Shown piece after piece: positions 1-5,603 of a DNA stretch of 5,792 bases (the first letter of the stretch is position 1; every line of letters begins with the position of its first letter). A program made the position numbers and the translations under genes. This DNA is from Bacteroidales bacterium. GTDB taxonomy: Bacteria; Bacteroidota; Bacteroidia; Bacteroidales; Muribaculaceae. The notes beneath the pieces were generated by a model. The model was not told the DNA's origin. It ran no database searches and saw only the letters and a program-made list of their open reading frames with translations. The stretch spans positions 36,534-42,325 of the forward strand of contig WFMA01000159.1 in NCBI GenBank assembly GCA_009177195.1, read 5' to 3'.

Positions 1-204
1 TGCCATTGATGTCAGCAGCGCGTGTCGGGCGTTGGTCTCCTCTATTTTAGCGGCGGGCATGGCACTAAGGATGCTCAGCGCCGAATCGGGATGATGTTTC
101 ATCAGGCTTTCGGCAACCGACAATTCAAGTGGAGGTGTGTGCCCGCAACTTGAAAGGATAAGGGAGAAGAGGACGAACAATAACAGAGACTGGAGTAGTC
201 GCAT
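1..204 (-). CDS. N-terminal part of a lipoprotein, probably TPR-type (runs off the left edge)
   Basis: Reading leftward from an ATG at 204-202, all 68 codons to the window edge are open. Residues 1-20 form a lipoprotein signal: MR, a Leu/Val/Phe-rich stretch, then LSSC with the lipidated Cys at 20. The mature part begins GHTPPLELSVAESLMK, followed by HHPDSALSIL and a helical stretch ending ARHALLTSMA. The ESLM...PDSAL.IL...ARHALL pattern is what I know from the N-termini of Bacteroidales TPR lipoproteins and TPR-containing sensor/LuxR-type regulators, where it forms the first helical repeats. The rest of the gene is outside the window, so I cannot tell whether a transmembrane helix, kinase or DNA-binding domain follows. 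The gene is divergent from the SGNH hydrolase gene and has its own promoter-like element at 238-245. The start and lipobox are well supported; the TPR assignment is inference. Confidence 0.75.
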   Translation of the reverse strand, partial: MRLLQSLLLFVLFSLILSSCGHTPPLELSVAESLMKHHPDSALSILSAMPAAKIEETNARHALLTSMA

Positions 205-237
205 CAACTGACAATAAGGTTTTACTGTTTTTTTATA

Positions 238-245
238 CAAAATTA
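238..245 (-). promoter_or_regulatory. Bacteroidetes-type -7 element for the leftward lipoprotein gene
   Basis: The minus strand reads TAATTTTG, a full match to the Bacteroidetes -7 consensus TAnnTTTG. A TTTC lies 21 nt upstream on the same strand, a near match to the -33 element TTTG at acceptable spacing. Transcription would begin near 231, leaving an A-rich leader of about 27 nt before the ATG at 204. The location and orientation fit; no start site has been measured. Confidence 0.5.
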
Positions 246-383
246 CAACATCTGTTTGTAAATCGTGAAATTCGGGAGTTGAATCTTGCTATCATTGCGC
301 ATTTATATGGCGTTGTTTATTAAAATCTTGCATTAAGGCTCGATGAAAACAGCTATCAGCGGCAGTAAAAGCCGATATCATTA

Positions 384-401
384 CCTCTGCAAACGCGGAG
401 G
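384..401 (+). other. Short hairpin in the divergent intergenic region
   Basis: CCTCTGC and GCGGAGG form a 7-bp stem (one T-G wobble) around a 4-nt AAAC loop. No T-run follows, so it is not a standard intrinsic terminator. It lies upstream of the likely transcription start of the SGNH hydrolase gene, so it would be absent from that mRNA. The function is unknown. The remainder of 205-465 holds the two promoter-like elements and no convincing gene. Confidence 0.25.
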
Positions 402-421
402 AGAAGTTGTGTATATTGAAG

Positions 422-429
422 TAAATTTG
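422..429 (+). promoter_or_regulatory. -7 promoter element for the SGNH hydrolase / barrel operon
   Basis: TAAATTTG matches the Bacteroidetes TAnnTTTG consensus. It lies 36 bp before the ATG at 466, so the leader would be short (about 30 nt) and A/T-rich. I see no TTTG at the expected -33 position, so the call rests on the -7 element and its placement. Confidence 0.45.
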
Positions 430-465
430 TAAATTCGTAAATTAAGAATAAAAATCATATATGAC

Positions 466-1164
466 ATGATGAAAAACTTGATTTTGCTGTGTGCTTTTGT
501 GTCATCGCTGGCATGCATGGGGGTAAAGCCGGGGACGGTGTCGATACTGGGCGACTCCTATTCCACGTTTGAAAACTATGTAGAGCCTGATACGAACTAC
601 CTGTGGTATTTTTCATCGGAGGTCGACACGACGCGCACCGACGTACACGACGTTGAACTGACATGGTGGAGGCAGTTCCTTGCCGCCAACGGACTGACGC
701 TTGAGAAGAACAATTCCTTCTCGGGCTCCACGATATGCAATACCGGATATAACGGCGAGGATTATTCGGGACGCTCTTTCATAAAGCGCATGGACAATCT
801 GGGCGATCCGGCTCTCATCATTGTTTTTGGCGCGACAAACGATTTTTGGGCTAAAGCGCCGTTTGGCGAAGATAAGGATTCGTTGTTTACCGATGCCGAC
901 CTTTTCACTTTCCGCCCCGCCCTGTCGCTGATGCTGCAACGCCTTCCGCAGCTTTATCCCGGGGCGCGGTTGTGCTACGTGCTCAACGACGAGATCACCG
1001 GCGAGGTGAGACAGGCGATTCTTGACAAGTGCCGGCAATATGGAGTGAAGTGCCTGGAGCTTAAAGATATAGAGAAACGTAACGGACATCCCGATGCCAA
1101 GGGGATGGCTGAGATAAGCCGCCAGTTAACTGAATTTATTAAAGAAAACGATTATAAGTTATGA
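466..1164 (+). CDS. Exported SGNH/GDSL-family hydrolase
   Basis: A 232-residue protein with an N-terminal export signal (MMKN, then a hydrophobic stretch to about residue 16). Cys17 follows SLA, so it could be a lipoprotein, but Ser at -3 makes the lipobox weak. SGNH blocks appear in order: ILGDSYSTF with nucleophile Ser31, SFSGSTIC with Gly87, FGATND with Asn125, and NGHPDAKGM with catalytic His208. The acidic residue usually three positions before that His is Arg205 here, so the active site is Ser-His without the standard Asp. I recall related Bacteroidales proteins with the same GHP-type ending. SGNH enzymes hydrolyse esters, for example acetyl groups on glycans or acyl chains; the substrate cannot be read from the sequence. 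ATG at 466 is chosen; ATG at 469 is equally possible. The stop overlaps the start of the next gene (ATGA), indicating co-translation with an outer-membrane barrel. Confidence 0.85.
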   Translation: MMKNLILLCAFVSSLACMGVKPGTVSILGDSYSTFENYVEPDTNYLWYFSSEVDTTRTDVHDVELTWWRQFLAANGLTLEKNNSFSGSTICNTGYNGEDYSGRSFIKRMDNLGDPALIIVFGATNDFWAKAPFGEDKDSLFTDADLFTFRPALSLMLQRLPQLYPGARLCYVLNDEITGEVRQAILDKCRQYGVKCLELKDIEKRNGHPDAKGMAEISRQLTEFIKENDYKL

Positions 1165-1892
1165 GAAAAATTGCCATCTGCGTTGTAGCCGCGTTGCTTT
1201 CGCTCACCGTTGCGGCTCCGTCATCTTACTCACAGACGCTCCTTGACACCGGGATGCCTTCCAAGCTGGTTCAGATCGGCGCCCGCATGGGATTCAACAC
1301 CTCCAATCTGTCGACCAATTTTGACGAGGCATATCCTGAAATAGCGTGGAACCACAGCCAGTGGGGTCAAGGTTTTGCCGCCGGAGCTGTTGTGGATATC
1401 AATCTACGCAACTACATCGCCATTCAGTCGGGGTTGAATTTCCGTTCGCGCAACAGCAGCTTCCACTATCTCGTGAATGATGCCAACGAACTCACGGCGA
1501 TCGACGGGAAATGGGGCGGTTATTATTTCGAGATTCCGTTATTGTTGTCGTTCCGCCTCGGGGTTGCCGAACTGGGACAGCTTCACATTGACGCAGGTCC
1601 TTACTGGGCAACCGGTTTCGGCGGCAAATGCCACTACACTTATTTCAGCGAATATGCGGGTTCGGTGGTGGCTGAAAAGGCAAAAGGGGATTACTTCGGC
1701 AAGAACGGCATAGCCAATCGCTCGGACTGGGGATTCAAGTTTGGCGTGGGCATCCTGGTGATGCAGCACTATTATATAGGAGCGCATTATAATGCCGGAG
1801 CTCGAAACATCATGCGCGACACCGGCGACGGCGTTAAGAAGCCGTCGGGGCATAACAAGATATGGTCATTTACGGTGGGATATAATTTCTGA
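1161..1892 (+). CDS. Outer-membrane beta-barrel protein, PorT / OMP_b-brl type
   Basis: A 243-residue protein with a classic Sec signal: MRK, a hydrophobic core to about residue 19, and probable cleavage near SYS|QT (residues 22-26). The mature protein opens with LVQIGARMGFNTSNLS, the glycine- and aromatic-containing first strand typical of the small PorT-like barrels of Bacteroidota. Alternating strands follow, such as AAGAVVDINLRNYIAIQSGL, YYFEIPLLLSFRL and FKFGVGILVMQHYYIGAHY. It ends WSFTVGYNF, with the terminal Phe expected of a strand recognised by the BAM machinery. The length suits an 8-10-strand barrel. It lies in the outer membrane; the cargo or partner is unknown. Its ATG overlaps the stop of the SGNH hydrolase by 4 bp, so translation is probably coupled, and the two proteins may serve one envelope process. 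'Porin family protein' annotations would describe the fold, not proven transport. Confidence 0.85.
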   Translation: MRKIAICVVAALLSLTVAAPSSYSQTLLDTGMPSKLVQIGARMGFNTSNLSTNFDEAYPEIAWNHSQWGQGFAAGAVVDINLRNYIAIQSGLNFRSRNSSFHYLVNDANELTAIDGKWGGYYFEIPLLLSFRLGVAELGQLHIDAGPYWATGFGGKCHYTYFSEYAGSVVAEKAKGDYFGKNGIANRSDWGFKFGVGILVMQHYYIGAHYNAGARNIMRDTGDGVKKPSGHNKIWSFTVGYNF

Positions 1893-1905
1893 TCGCGCCT
1901 GCGAG

Positions 1906-1918
1906 CGGTTTTAAACCG
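1906..1918 (+). terminator. Weak candidate hairpin after the barrel gene
   Basis: CGGTT-TTA-AACCG gives a 5-bp stem with a 3-nt loop, 13 bp after the barrel stop codon. The following bases (GAGGATTGTTTCC) hold only a short T-run. It is the only fold I see between the two genes. As an intrinsic terminator it is weak. Confidence 0.2.
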
Positions 1919-1947
1919 GAGGATTGTTTCCAAAACTAAACATCATC

Positions 1948-1955
1948 CAAATTTG
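1948..1955 (+). promoter_or_regulatory. Possible promoter for the small lipoprotein gene
   Basis: CAAATTTG differs by one base from TAnnTTTG. ATTG lies 21 nt upstream, one base from the -33 TTTG. Transcription would start near 1962. The leader then carries a GAGAT-GTAA-ATCTC hairpin at 1969-1982, with a GNRA-type loop, before the ATG at 2004. This is suggestive only. Confidence 0.3.
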
Positions 1956-2003
1956 TTTAAAATCAGAGGAGATGTAAATCTCATAATTGCAAACATTTGA
2001 ACG

Positions 2004-2348
2004 ATGAAAAAGAATTTGTTTATAGCCCTCTTGGCTGTCATTCTCTCGGTGAGTTTCGTGTCGTGTGAGGATGATGGATGGAATCCCGGTGACGCTCCTT
2101 TTCTGGGGAGCTGGTATGGAGTGAACAATGGTTCCGCATTTACTTTCTATTCCAATGGAAACGGGTGGTATTCTGACGAATACGGCAATACTACGCCTTT
2201 TTCGTGGGAGTATGACCGGGACGAGCTCGACATATATCTCGATGATGCGTATGGTTCGTATTGGGCTTTTGCCTGGAGTTTTACGCCCGACGGATACCTG
2301 TCGTTGTTTGACCTCGACTATGGCGGCACCACCTATTATGCGCGGTGA
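2004..2348 (+). CDS. Small aromatic-rich lipoprotein, possibly lipocalin-like
   Basis: A 114-residue protein. MKKN, a hydrophobic segment and FVSC place the lipidated Cys at 21. The mature N-terminus is CEDDGWNPGD; an acidic run just after the Cys resembles the lipoprotein export signal known from Bacteroides and Capnocytophaga that directs lipoproteins to the cell surface. The rest is a single small beta-rich domain: GSWYGVNNGSAFTFYSNGNG, then FSWEYDRDELDIYL, AFAWSFTPDGYLSLFDLDYG and a TYYAR end. The succession of G-W, F-T-F-NG and F-W-YD-x-D-x-L strands resembles the short lipocalin-like domains frequent in Bacteroidales lipoproteins, but I cannot name a specific family. Tyr and Trp content is very high. 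It stands alone with its own possible promoter. Coding status and lipidation are well supported; the fold and surface location are inference. Confidence 0.75.
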   Translation: MKKNLFIALLAVILSVSFVSCEDDGWNPGDAPFLGSWYGVNNGSAFTFYSNGNGWYSDEYGNTTPFSWEYDRDELDIYLDDAYGSYWAFAWSFTPDGYLSLFDLDYGGTTYYAR

Positions 2349-2468
2349 TGTGGCGTAATGGCGGCAATCTTAAAAAATGTTGTAATTCTAATGCAGCTCT
2401 AAACTTTCAATGTGACGCTTCATCTAAATTATAAACGATGAATTGTTATCACATAAAAAGATAAGATT

Positions 2469-3464
2469 ATGAATGGGATTTTCAAAAAGACAGCGGCTTT
2501 CTTGCTAAGCCTTGCATTGGTCGCTCCGATGGCGAGCGCGCAGCGTCGCACAACGGGAAATCGCAATGGTTCTAAATCGGAACAGGTGTCATCAGGCAGA
2601 GGCGGCGGTTCGGAGCATAAGGCTCAATCGGCGCGCCCCTCGTCGGGCAGTCCCACATCGTCACGTCCTTCGTCGGCCCGTCCCTCAGGCAATAATGGCA
2701 ACCGTCCTGCCAATAACGGTAACGCCGGTGTGGCAAATCGTCCCGGCAATAATGGGAACCACAATAACAAGCCCGTTATAGGCAATCGTCCCGGCAATAG
2801 TGGGAACCACAATAACAAGCCCGTTGTAGGCAATCGCCCGGGCAACCACGCCCCCGGCATTGCTAACCGCCCCGTGACAGGAGTGCGTCCGGGCAACACC
2901 GTGCGTCCGCCTCATAATAATGCTGTGCCTCCGCGCCCCAGCTATCGTCCGCCCTACGTTCAGCGGCCTCCGGTTCATGTCCATCGCCCCGCTCCGCGTC
3001 CGTGGGTGCGACCAGTTCCTCCGGTAGCTTGGCGTCCTCGTCCCGGCGCTCCCGTGATTTCGGCGATATTCGGGCTCAATTTCGGCACCGCGCTGAATGT
3101 TTCGCTCAGTTTCCTCGCCGGCAATGGCTACACTGTGTCGGGCTACGGGAATAATGCCGTGTATCTCAGCGATGTGAACCAGTATAACTACTACTGGCCT
3201 GAGGCTACGATGTATTATGGCAACAATGGTCTTGAACGCACCGAGTTCTTTTACTCGACCTCCTATCCCGACACGATGCGCTACAACAGCTTGTACAACA
3301 ATCTGACATCGATCTACGGCTCTCCCGTTAATGTGAGCAACGTGTCATCATCGCTTTCGGCGACATGGTTTGCCCCCAACAAGGGCTATATCACGTTGCA
3401 GTACGTGCCTCAATACTCGTCAGGGCAATTGCGCTTCTTCACCACGATAACCACGGGATTATAG
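2469..3464 (+). CDS. Secreted protein with Asn/Pro/Gly/Arg/His-rich repeat linker and C-terminal domain of unknown function
   Basis: A 331-residue protein in three parts. Residues 1-24 are a Sec signal peptide ending PMASA, with cleavage before Gln25. Residues 25 to about 195 are low complexity: first Arg/Ser/Gly-rich, then NRPGN-type repeats including two near-identical 16-residue units (90-121), then a Pro/Arg/His stretch (RPPYVQRPPVHVHRPAPRP). Residues from about 196 form an ordered domain beginning VISAIFGLNFGTALNVSLSF and continuing NGYTVSGYGNNAVYLSDVNQ and YYWPEATMYYGNNG, rich in Tyr and Asn. I recall similar C-terminal domains after a Pro/Arg linker in uncharacterised Bacteroides proteins, but no function. 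The linker looks disordered and basic, suited to spanning or binding cell-wall polymers, which is inference. An A-rich stretch precedes the ATG, as is common in this phylum. The last 6 bp overlap the convergent tatD-like gene. Confidence 0.8.
   Translation: MNGIFKKTAAFLLSLALVAPMASAQRRTTGNRNGSKSEQVSSGRGGGSEHKAQSARPSSGSPTSSRPSSARPSGNNGNRPANNGNAGVANRPGNNGNHNNKPVIGNRPGNSGNHNNKPVVGNRPGNHAPGIANRPVTGVRPGNTVRPPHNNAVPPRPSYRPPYVQRPPVHVHRPAPRPWVRPVPPVAWRPRPGAPVISAIFGLNFGTALNVSLSFLAGNGYTVSGYGNNAVYLSDVNQYNYYWPEATMYYGNNGLERTEFFYSTSYPDTMRYNSLYNNLTSIYGSPVNVSNVSSSLSATWFAPNKGYITLQYVPQYSSGQLRFFTTITTGL
2736..2831 (+). repeat. Two 48-bp in-frame tandem repeats
   Basis: Units at 2736-2783 and 2784-2831 differ at only two bases. 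Each encodes 16 residues starting NRPGN and ending NNKPV(I/V)G. A third, decayed start (NRPGNHAPG) follows at 2832, and related NRPANNGN text precedes at about 2700. The near identity at DNA level points to recent slippage or recombination, so copy number may vary between strains. Confidence 0.85.
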
Positions 3465-4028
3465 GCGGCGCGAGCTAAGAAAAATTTTATCGGCAAGAGC
3501 GGGGTCGGCATTCGGAATTTTCGGAATGCCGGTCCCCTCGTCGCTTTCAAGGAGCAATCTGTCCGAGGGGATGAGTGCGGCGGTTTCGGGATTGTGCTTC
3601 TCCCCCAGAGATAGGAAAAAACCGTGTCTGAGCAGCTCCTTTGCGAGCTCGGGCTTGCCTCGGAATCCGTGTATAATCCAAGGCTGCGCAGGCAATAGTT
3701 CCTTTTTCAGCGATATTATTTCAGGAAACGCCTTCACGACGTGGAGAATGAGTGGGAGCGAGCGCGATTCTGAAACGTCGATCCATTTCAGCAGTTCCCG
3801 CATCTGAATGTCGATTGCCGGACCTTTCAGCTTGTCGATACCGGTTTCGCCCACGGCTACTATGCGCGACGATTCCGGCAGCTGTTCGAGCTTGCGCGGC
3901 GAGCCGGCATCCCAGGGGTGGGTTCCCGCCGAATAGTAAAACGCCTCGTTGAAAGGCATCCCGGGCTTCCAGTTGATGACAGCCATGGGGCGCTCGGGGT
4001 CGTGGGTGTGGGAATCGATTATTTTCAT
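3459..4028 (-). CDS. TatD-family metal-dependent hydrolase, short Bacteroidales form
   Basis: From the ATG at 4028 the product has 189 residues and begins [11 protein letters not shown]. TatD-type metal ligands appear in order: His7 and His9 in DSHTH, Glu61 in VGETGID, His96 in LILHV, His120 in WIIHGF and Asp163 in [11 protein letters not shown] at 36-39 is another family feature. Known TatD enzymes are usually about 255-265 residues, mostly exonucleases or deoxyribonucleases; this one is some 70 shorter, with abbreviated loops but all ligands kept. The substrate is therefore uncertain, and I do not assign the symbol tatD. An in-frame ATG upstream at 4067 is rejected because it lies deep inside yidD and the family motif starts at the chosen Met. 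The ATG overlaps the yidD stop (ATGA), so translation is probably coupled. It is the last gene of the operon and ends inside the convergent neighbour. Confidence 0.85.
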   Translation of the reverse strand: MKIIDSHTHDPERPMAVINWKPGMPFNEAFYYSAGTHPWDAGSPRKLEQLPESSRIVAVGETGIDKLKGPAIDIQMRELLKWIDVSESRSLPLILHVVKAFPEIISLKKELLPAQPWIIHGFRGKPELAKELLRHGFFLSLGEKHNPETAALIPSDRLLLESDEGTGIPKIPNADPALADKIFLSSRRL

Positions 4029-4252
4029 GGCACGGGGTCGTAGCCGCTGCCTCCCCAGGGATGGCAACGCATGATTCGTTTAAGCGCGAGCCAGCCACCC
4101 TTTATGGCTCCATGCTTAGTCAGCGCTTCGACGGCATATTGGCTGCAGGTGGGGGTGTAGCGGCAAGCGGGGGGCAGATGGGGTGATATAGCGCCTTGAT
4201 AGAACTTCACCGCCAGGATAAGGAGTTTAGACGGTATCTGTGACAGCTTCAT
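4025..4252 (-). CDS. yidD: Membrane protein insertion efficiency factor YidD
   Basis: A 75-residue protein with the full family signature: [29 protein letters not shown], then [24 protein letters not shown] to the end. The conserved cysteines are at 30, 36 and 63. A short hydrophobic/amphipathic N-terminus (KLLILAV) allows peripheral attachment to the inner membrane, where YidD assists YidC-dependent membrane-protein insertion. The start at 4252 gives a normal length and lies 26 nt inside rnpA, a tight arrangement typical of rnpA-yidD pairs. The stop overlaps the next start by 4 nt. Identification is secure. Confidence 0.97.
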   Translation of the reverse strand: MKLSQIPSKLLILAVKFYQGAISPHLPPACRYTPTCSQYAVEALTKHGAIKGGWLALKRIMRCHPWGGSGYDPVP

Positions 4253-4637
4253 CGCCCGGGGTGTAGTGGAGTTGGAGTTTTGACAGCAGTTTTTTCATCG
4301 CCGTTTCGATGCGGCTGTAGGGTTCAAGGCGCGACGACACGTAGATAAATGCGATGTCCACGGGCTTGTCGGCAAGCGCCGGCGCCGCCGGGCGGTTCAG
4401 GCGGTATGCCTCGCGGATGCGTCGGCGCATTGCGACGCGGTCCACTGCGTGGCGCAGTTTCTTTTTGGGGACCGAGATCATGAATTGCGCCGCGGCTCCT
4501 CTCGCTCCGTTTTCGCGCCACACCATTCTGATGGGATAGGCGAGAAATGCACACGCCTCTTCGCGTGAAGCGAAGAGGCGGTCTATTGCGGTTATCGAAC
4601 AGAGCTTTTCCCTTTTGTAGAGACGAAGCGTATTCAT
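4227..4637 (-). CDS. rnpA: Ribonuclease P protein component
   Basis: A 136-residue basic protein beginning [14 protein letters not shown] and including the region [14 protein letters not shown] (52-65), then [17 protein letters not shown] (66-82). RnpA binds the RNase P RNA and helps it remove 5' leaders from pre-tRNAs. The 'KREKL' start, the 'F.ISV.KKK...AV' strand and the basic helix ending 'REAYRLNR' identify the family. The usual RNR signature of that helix reads RVA here (Arg67-Val68-Ala69), although the following Arg cluster is kept. ATG at 4637 is preferred; a TTG at 4643 would add two residues. The start is 9 bp after the hemD-like stop, and the last 26 nt overlap yidD. The 3' end codes for a non-conserved tail ([14 protein letters not shown]). 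Confidence 0.93.
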   Translation of the reverse strand: MNTLRLYKREKLCSITAIDRLFASREEACAFLAYPIRMVWRENGARGAAAQFMISVPKKKLRHAVDRVAMRRRIREAYRLNRPAAPALADKPVDIAFIYVSSRLEPYSRIETAMKKLLSKLQLHYTPGDEAVTDTV

Positions 4638-4646
4638 TGTCAACGG

Positions 4647-5396
4647 TTAATTGTTTTTAGCATCCTCCTTGAGGAACATGTCAAGCGCTGCGGTCATCGA
4701 CGGAGCGGCAACTGTCGGAGCTTCCATGTCGAGGCGCAGCCCGGCGTCGCGCACGGCTTTGGCGGTGGTCGCGCCGAAGCAGCCGATGCGGATATCTTCC
4801 TGATGGAAGTCGGGGAAGTTTTTCAGCAGTGAGTCGATTCCCGACGGGCTGAAGAAGAGCAGCATGTCGTAGTCGAATGCTTCATCGGGGCCGAAATCGT
4901 TGCTGACGGTGCGATACATCACCGCGCGGGTGTATTTGATTCCGTTTCGGTCGAGCACGTTGGCGTCGTCCTTGTGAACGTCGCTCACCACATAGAGATA
5001 GTTCTCTTTGTTGTGCTTCTGAAGATAGGGTAGCAGGTCATCGAGCTTTCCGGTGTTCACATAGAAAATCTTACGCTTGCGATATACGATATATTTTTGC
5101 AGGTAGTTGGCGATTGATTCCGTGGTGCAAAAATATTTCATCGTGTCGGGCACCGAATAGCGCATCTCCTCACACAAGCGGAAGAAATGGTCCACGGCAG
5201 TGCGGGCGGTGAAAATCACTGCGGTAAACTCCGAGATGTTTATGCGAGACTGCCGGAACTCCTTTGCGCTTAATCCCTCCACTTTTATAAACGGACGGAA
5301 ATTAATCTCAACTCCGTATTTTTCCGCTATTTCGTAGTAGGGCGATTTGTCGGATGTAGGCTTTGGCTGTGAAACCAGAACTTTTTTTACTTTCAC
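4647..5396 (-). CDS. hemD: Uroporphyrinogen-III synthase-like protein (HemD fold)
   Basis: A 249-residue protein of normal HemD length (about 240-260). It begins KVKKVLVSQPKPTSDKSPYY, matching the conserved start of Bacteroidales proteins annotated as uroporphyrinogen-III synthase. The two-lobed HemD pattern is visible: AVIFTARTAVDHFF (59-72) in the first lobe, then MYRTVSNDF (160-168), LLFFSPSGIDSLLKNF (179-194) and CFGATTAKAVRDAGL (206-220). HemD cyclises hydroxymethylbilane to uroporphyrinogen III in tetrapyrrole synthesis. Many Bacteroidales lack the early haem pathway yet keep this gene beside rnpA, so the enzymatic role is uncertain and the symbol denotes family only. The start is GTG: an in-frame TAA lies just upstream, no ATG is available, and the family N-terminus begins here. 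It leads the operon, with a promoter-like element at 5492-5499 and a leader of roughly 90 nt. Confidence 0.88.
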   Translation of the reverse strand: MKVKKVLVSQPKPTSDKSPYYEIAEKYGVEINFRPFIKVEGLSAKEFRQSRINISEFTAVIFTARTAVDHFFRLCEEMRYSVPDTMKYFCTTESIANYLQKYIVYRKRKIFYVNTGKLDDLLPYLQKHNKENYLYVVSDVHKDDANVLDRNGIKYTRAVMYRTVSNDFGPDEAFDYDMLLFFSPSGIDSLLKNFPDFHQEDIRIGCFGATTAKAVRDAGLRLDMEAPTVAAPSMTAALDMFLKEDAKNN

Positions 5397-5445
5397 TCTA
5401 ACTATGTTTTATTGTGTAGGTTAGCAAATAATGTTACGGTTTGGC

Positions 5446-5485
5446 GGGAATAGCGCTACAGGCAATTATCTGCGGTGTAATTCCC
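5446..5485 (-). other. Inverted repeat in the leader of the hemD-led operon
   Basis: GGGAAT and ATTCCC form a 6-bp outer stem around 28 nt, and an inner CGC/GCG pairing is possible. On the minus strand it falls at the predicted 5' end of the mRNA, just after the -7 element. It could shield the 5' end or be a protein-binding site. The stem is short, so chance is a real alternative, and it matches no riboswitch class that I recognise. Confidence 0.3.
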
Positions 5486-5491
5486 ACGGTG

Positions 5492-5499
5492 CAAAGTTA
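5492..5499 (-). promoter_or_regulatory. -7 promoter element of the hemD-rnpA-yidD-tatD operon
   Basis: The minus strand reads TAACTTTG followed by C, a full match to the Bacteroidetes TAnnTTTG element. A TTTC occurs 23 nt upstream, a little further than the usual -33 spacing. Transcription would begin near 5486 and give a leader of about 90 nt before the GTG at 5396. No other promoter-like element is seen within the four-gene operon, whose genes are packed with no gap over 9 bp. Confidence 0.55.
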
Positions 5500-5603
5500 C
5501 AAAATAAAAATAGAGTAATGATGAAATTCCGTTATAAAAAATCTAAAACCAACACTATAGGGCGCTCGTTCGGGTGTCGTGCATTGATAGCGATGGAGCC
5601 TTT

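Noticed and set aside
613..1089. 158-codon minus-strand open frame opposite the SGNH hydrolase
   Set aside because: The plus strand carries all SGNH blocks in order. The antisense product shows no recognisable motif and is a codon-bias shadow.
2349..2468. Promoter for the repeat protein in the 120-bp gap
   Set aside because: TAAACTTTC at 2400-2408 has an extra base relative to TAnnTTTG, and TAAATTAT misses two positions. Neither has a good -33 partner, so no site is called.
2736..2831. Direct repeats considered as a CRISPR array
   Set aside because: There are only two adjacent in-frame 48-bp units, with no spacers between them, inside a signal-peptide-bearing coding sequence.
2624..2984. 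Minus-strand open frames of 91 and 99 codons with Leu/Pro/Gly-rich repeats, opposite the repeat protein
   Set aside because: They mirror the 48-bp repeat and the Pro/Arg/Asn codon bias of the plus-strand gene. They have no export signal, motif or leader, and the plus-strand product has a signal peptide and an ordered C-terminal domain.
4029..4067. Longer TatD-like start at 4067, adding 13 residues
   Set aside because: The extension is Arg-rich, lies inside the conserved C-terminal coding region of yidD, and precedes the family's true start MKIIDSHTH.
5540..5603. Possible intrinsic terminator after the MG-domain fragment (minus strand, followed by TTTTAGATTTTTTA)
   Set aside because: The T-rich stretch is present, but the only stems I find before it (ACAC/GTGT, or GGGCG/CGCCC with a long loop) are too weak or too far apart to call.
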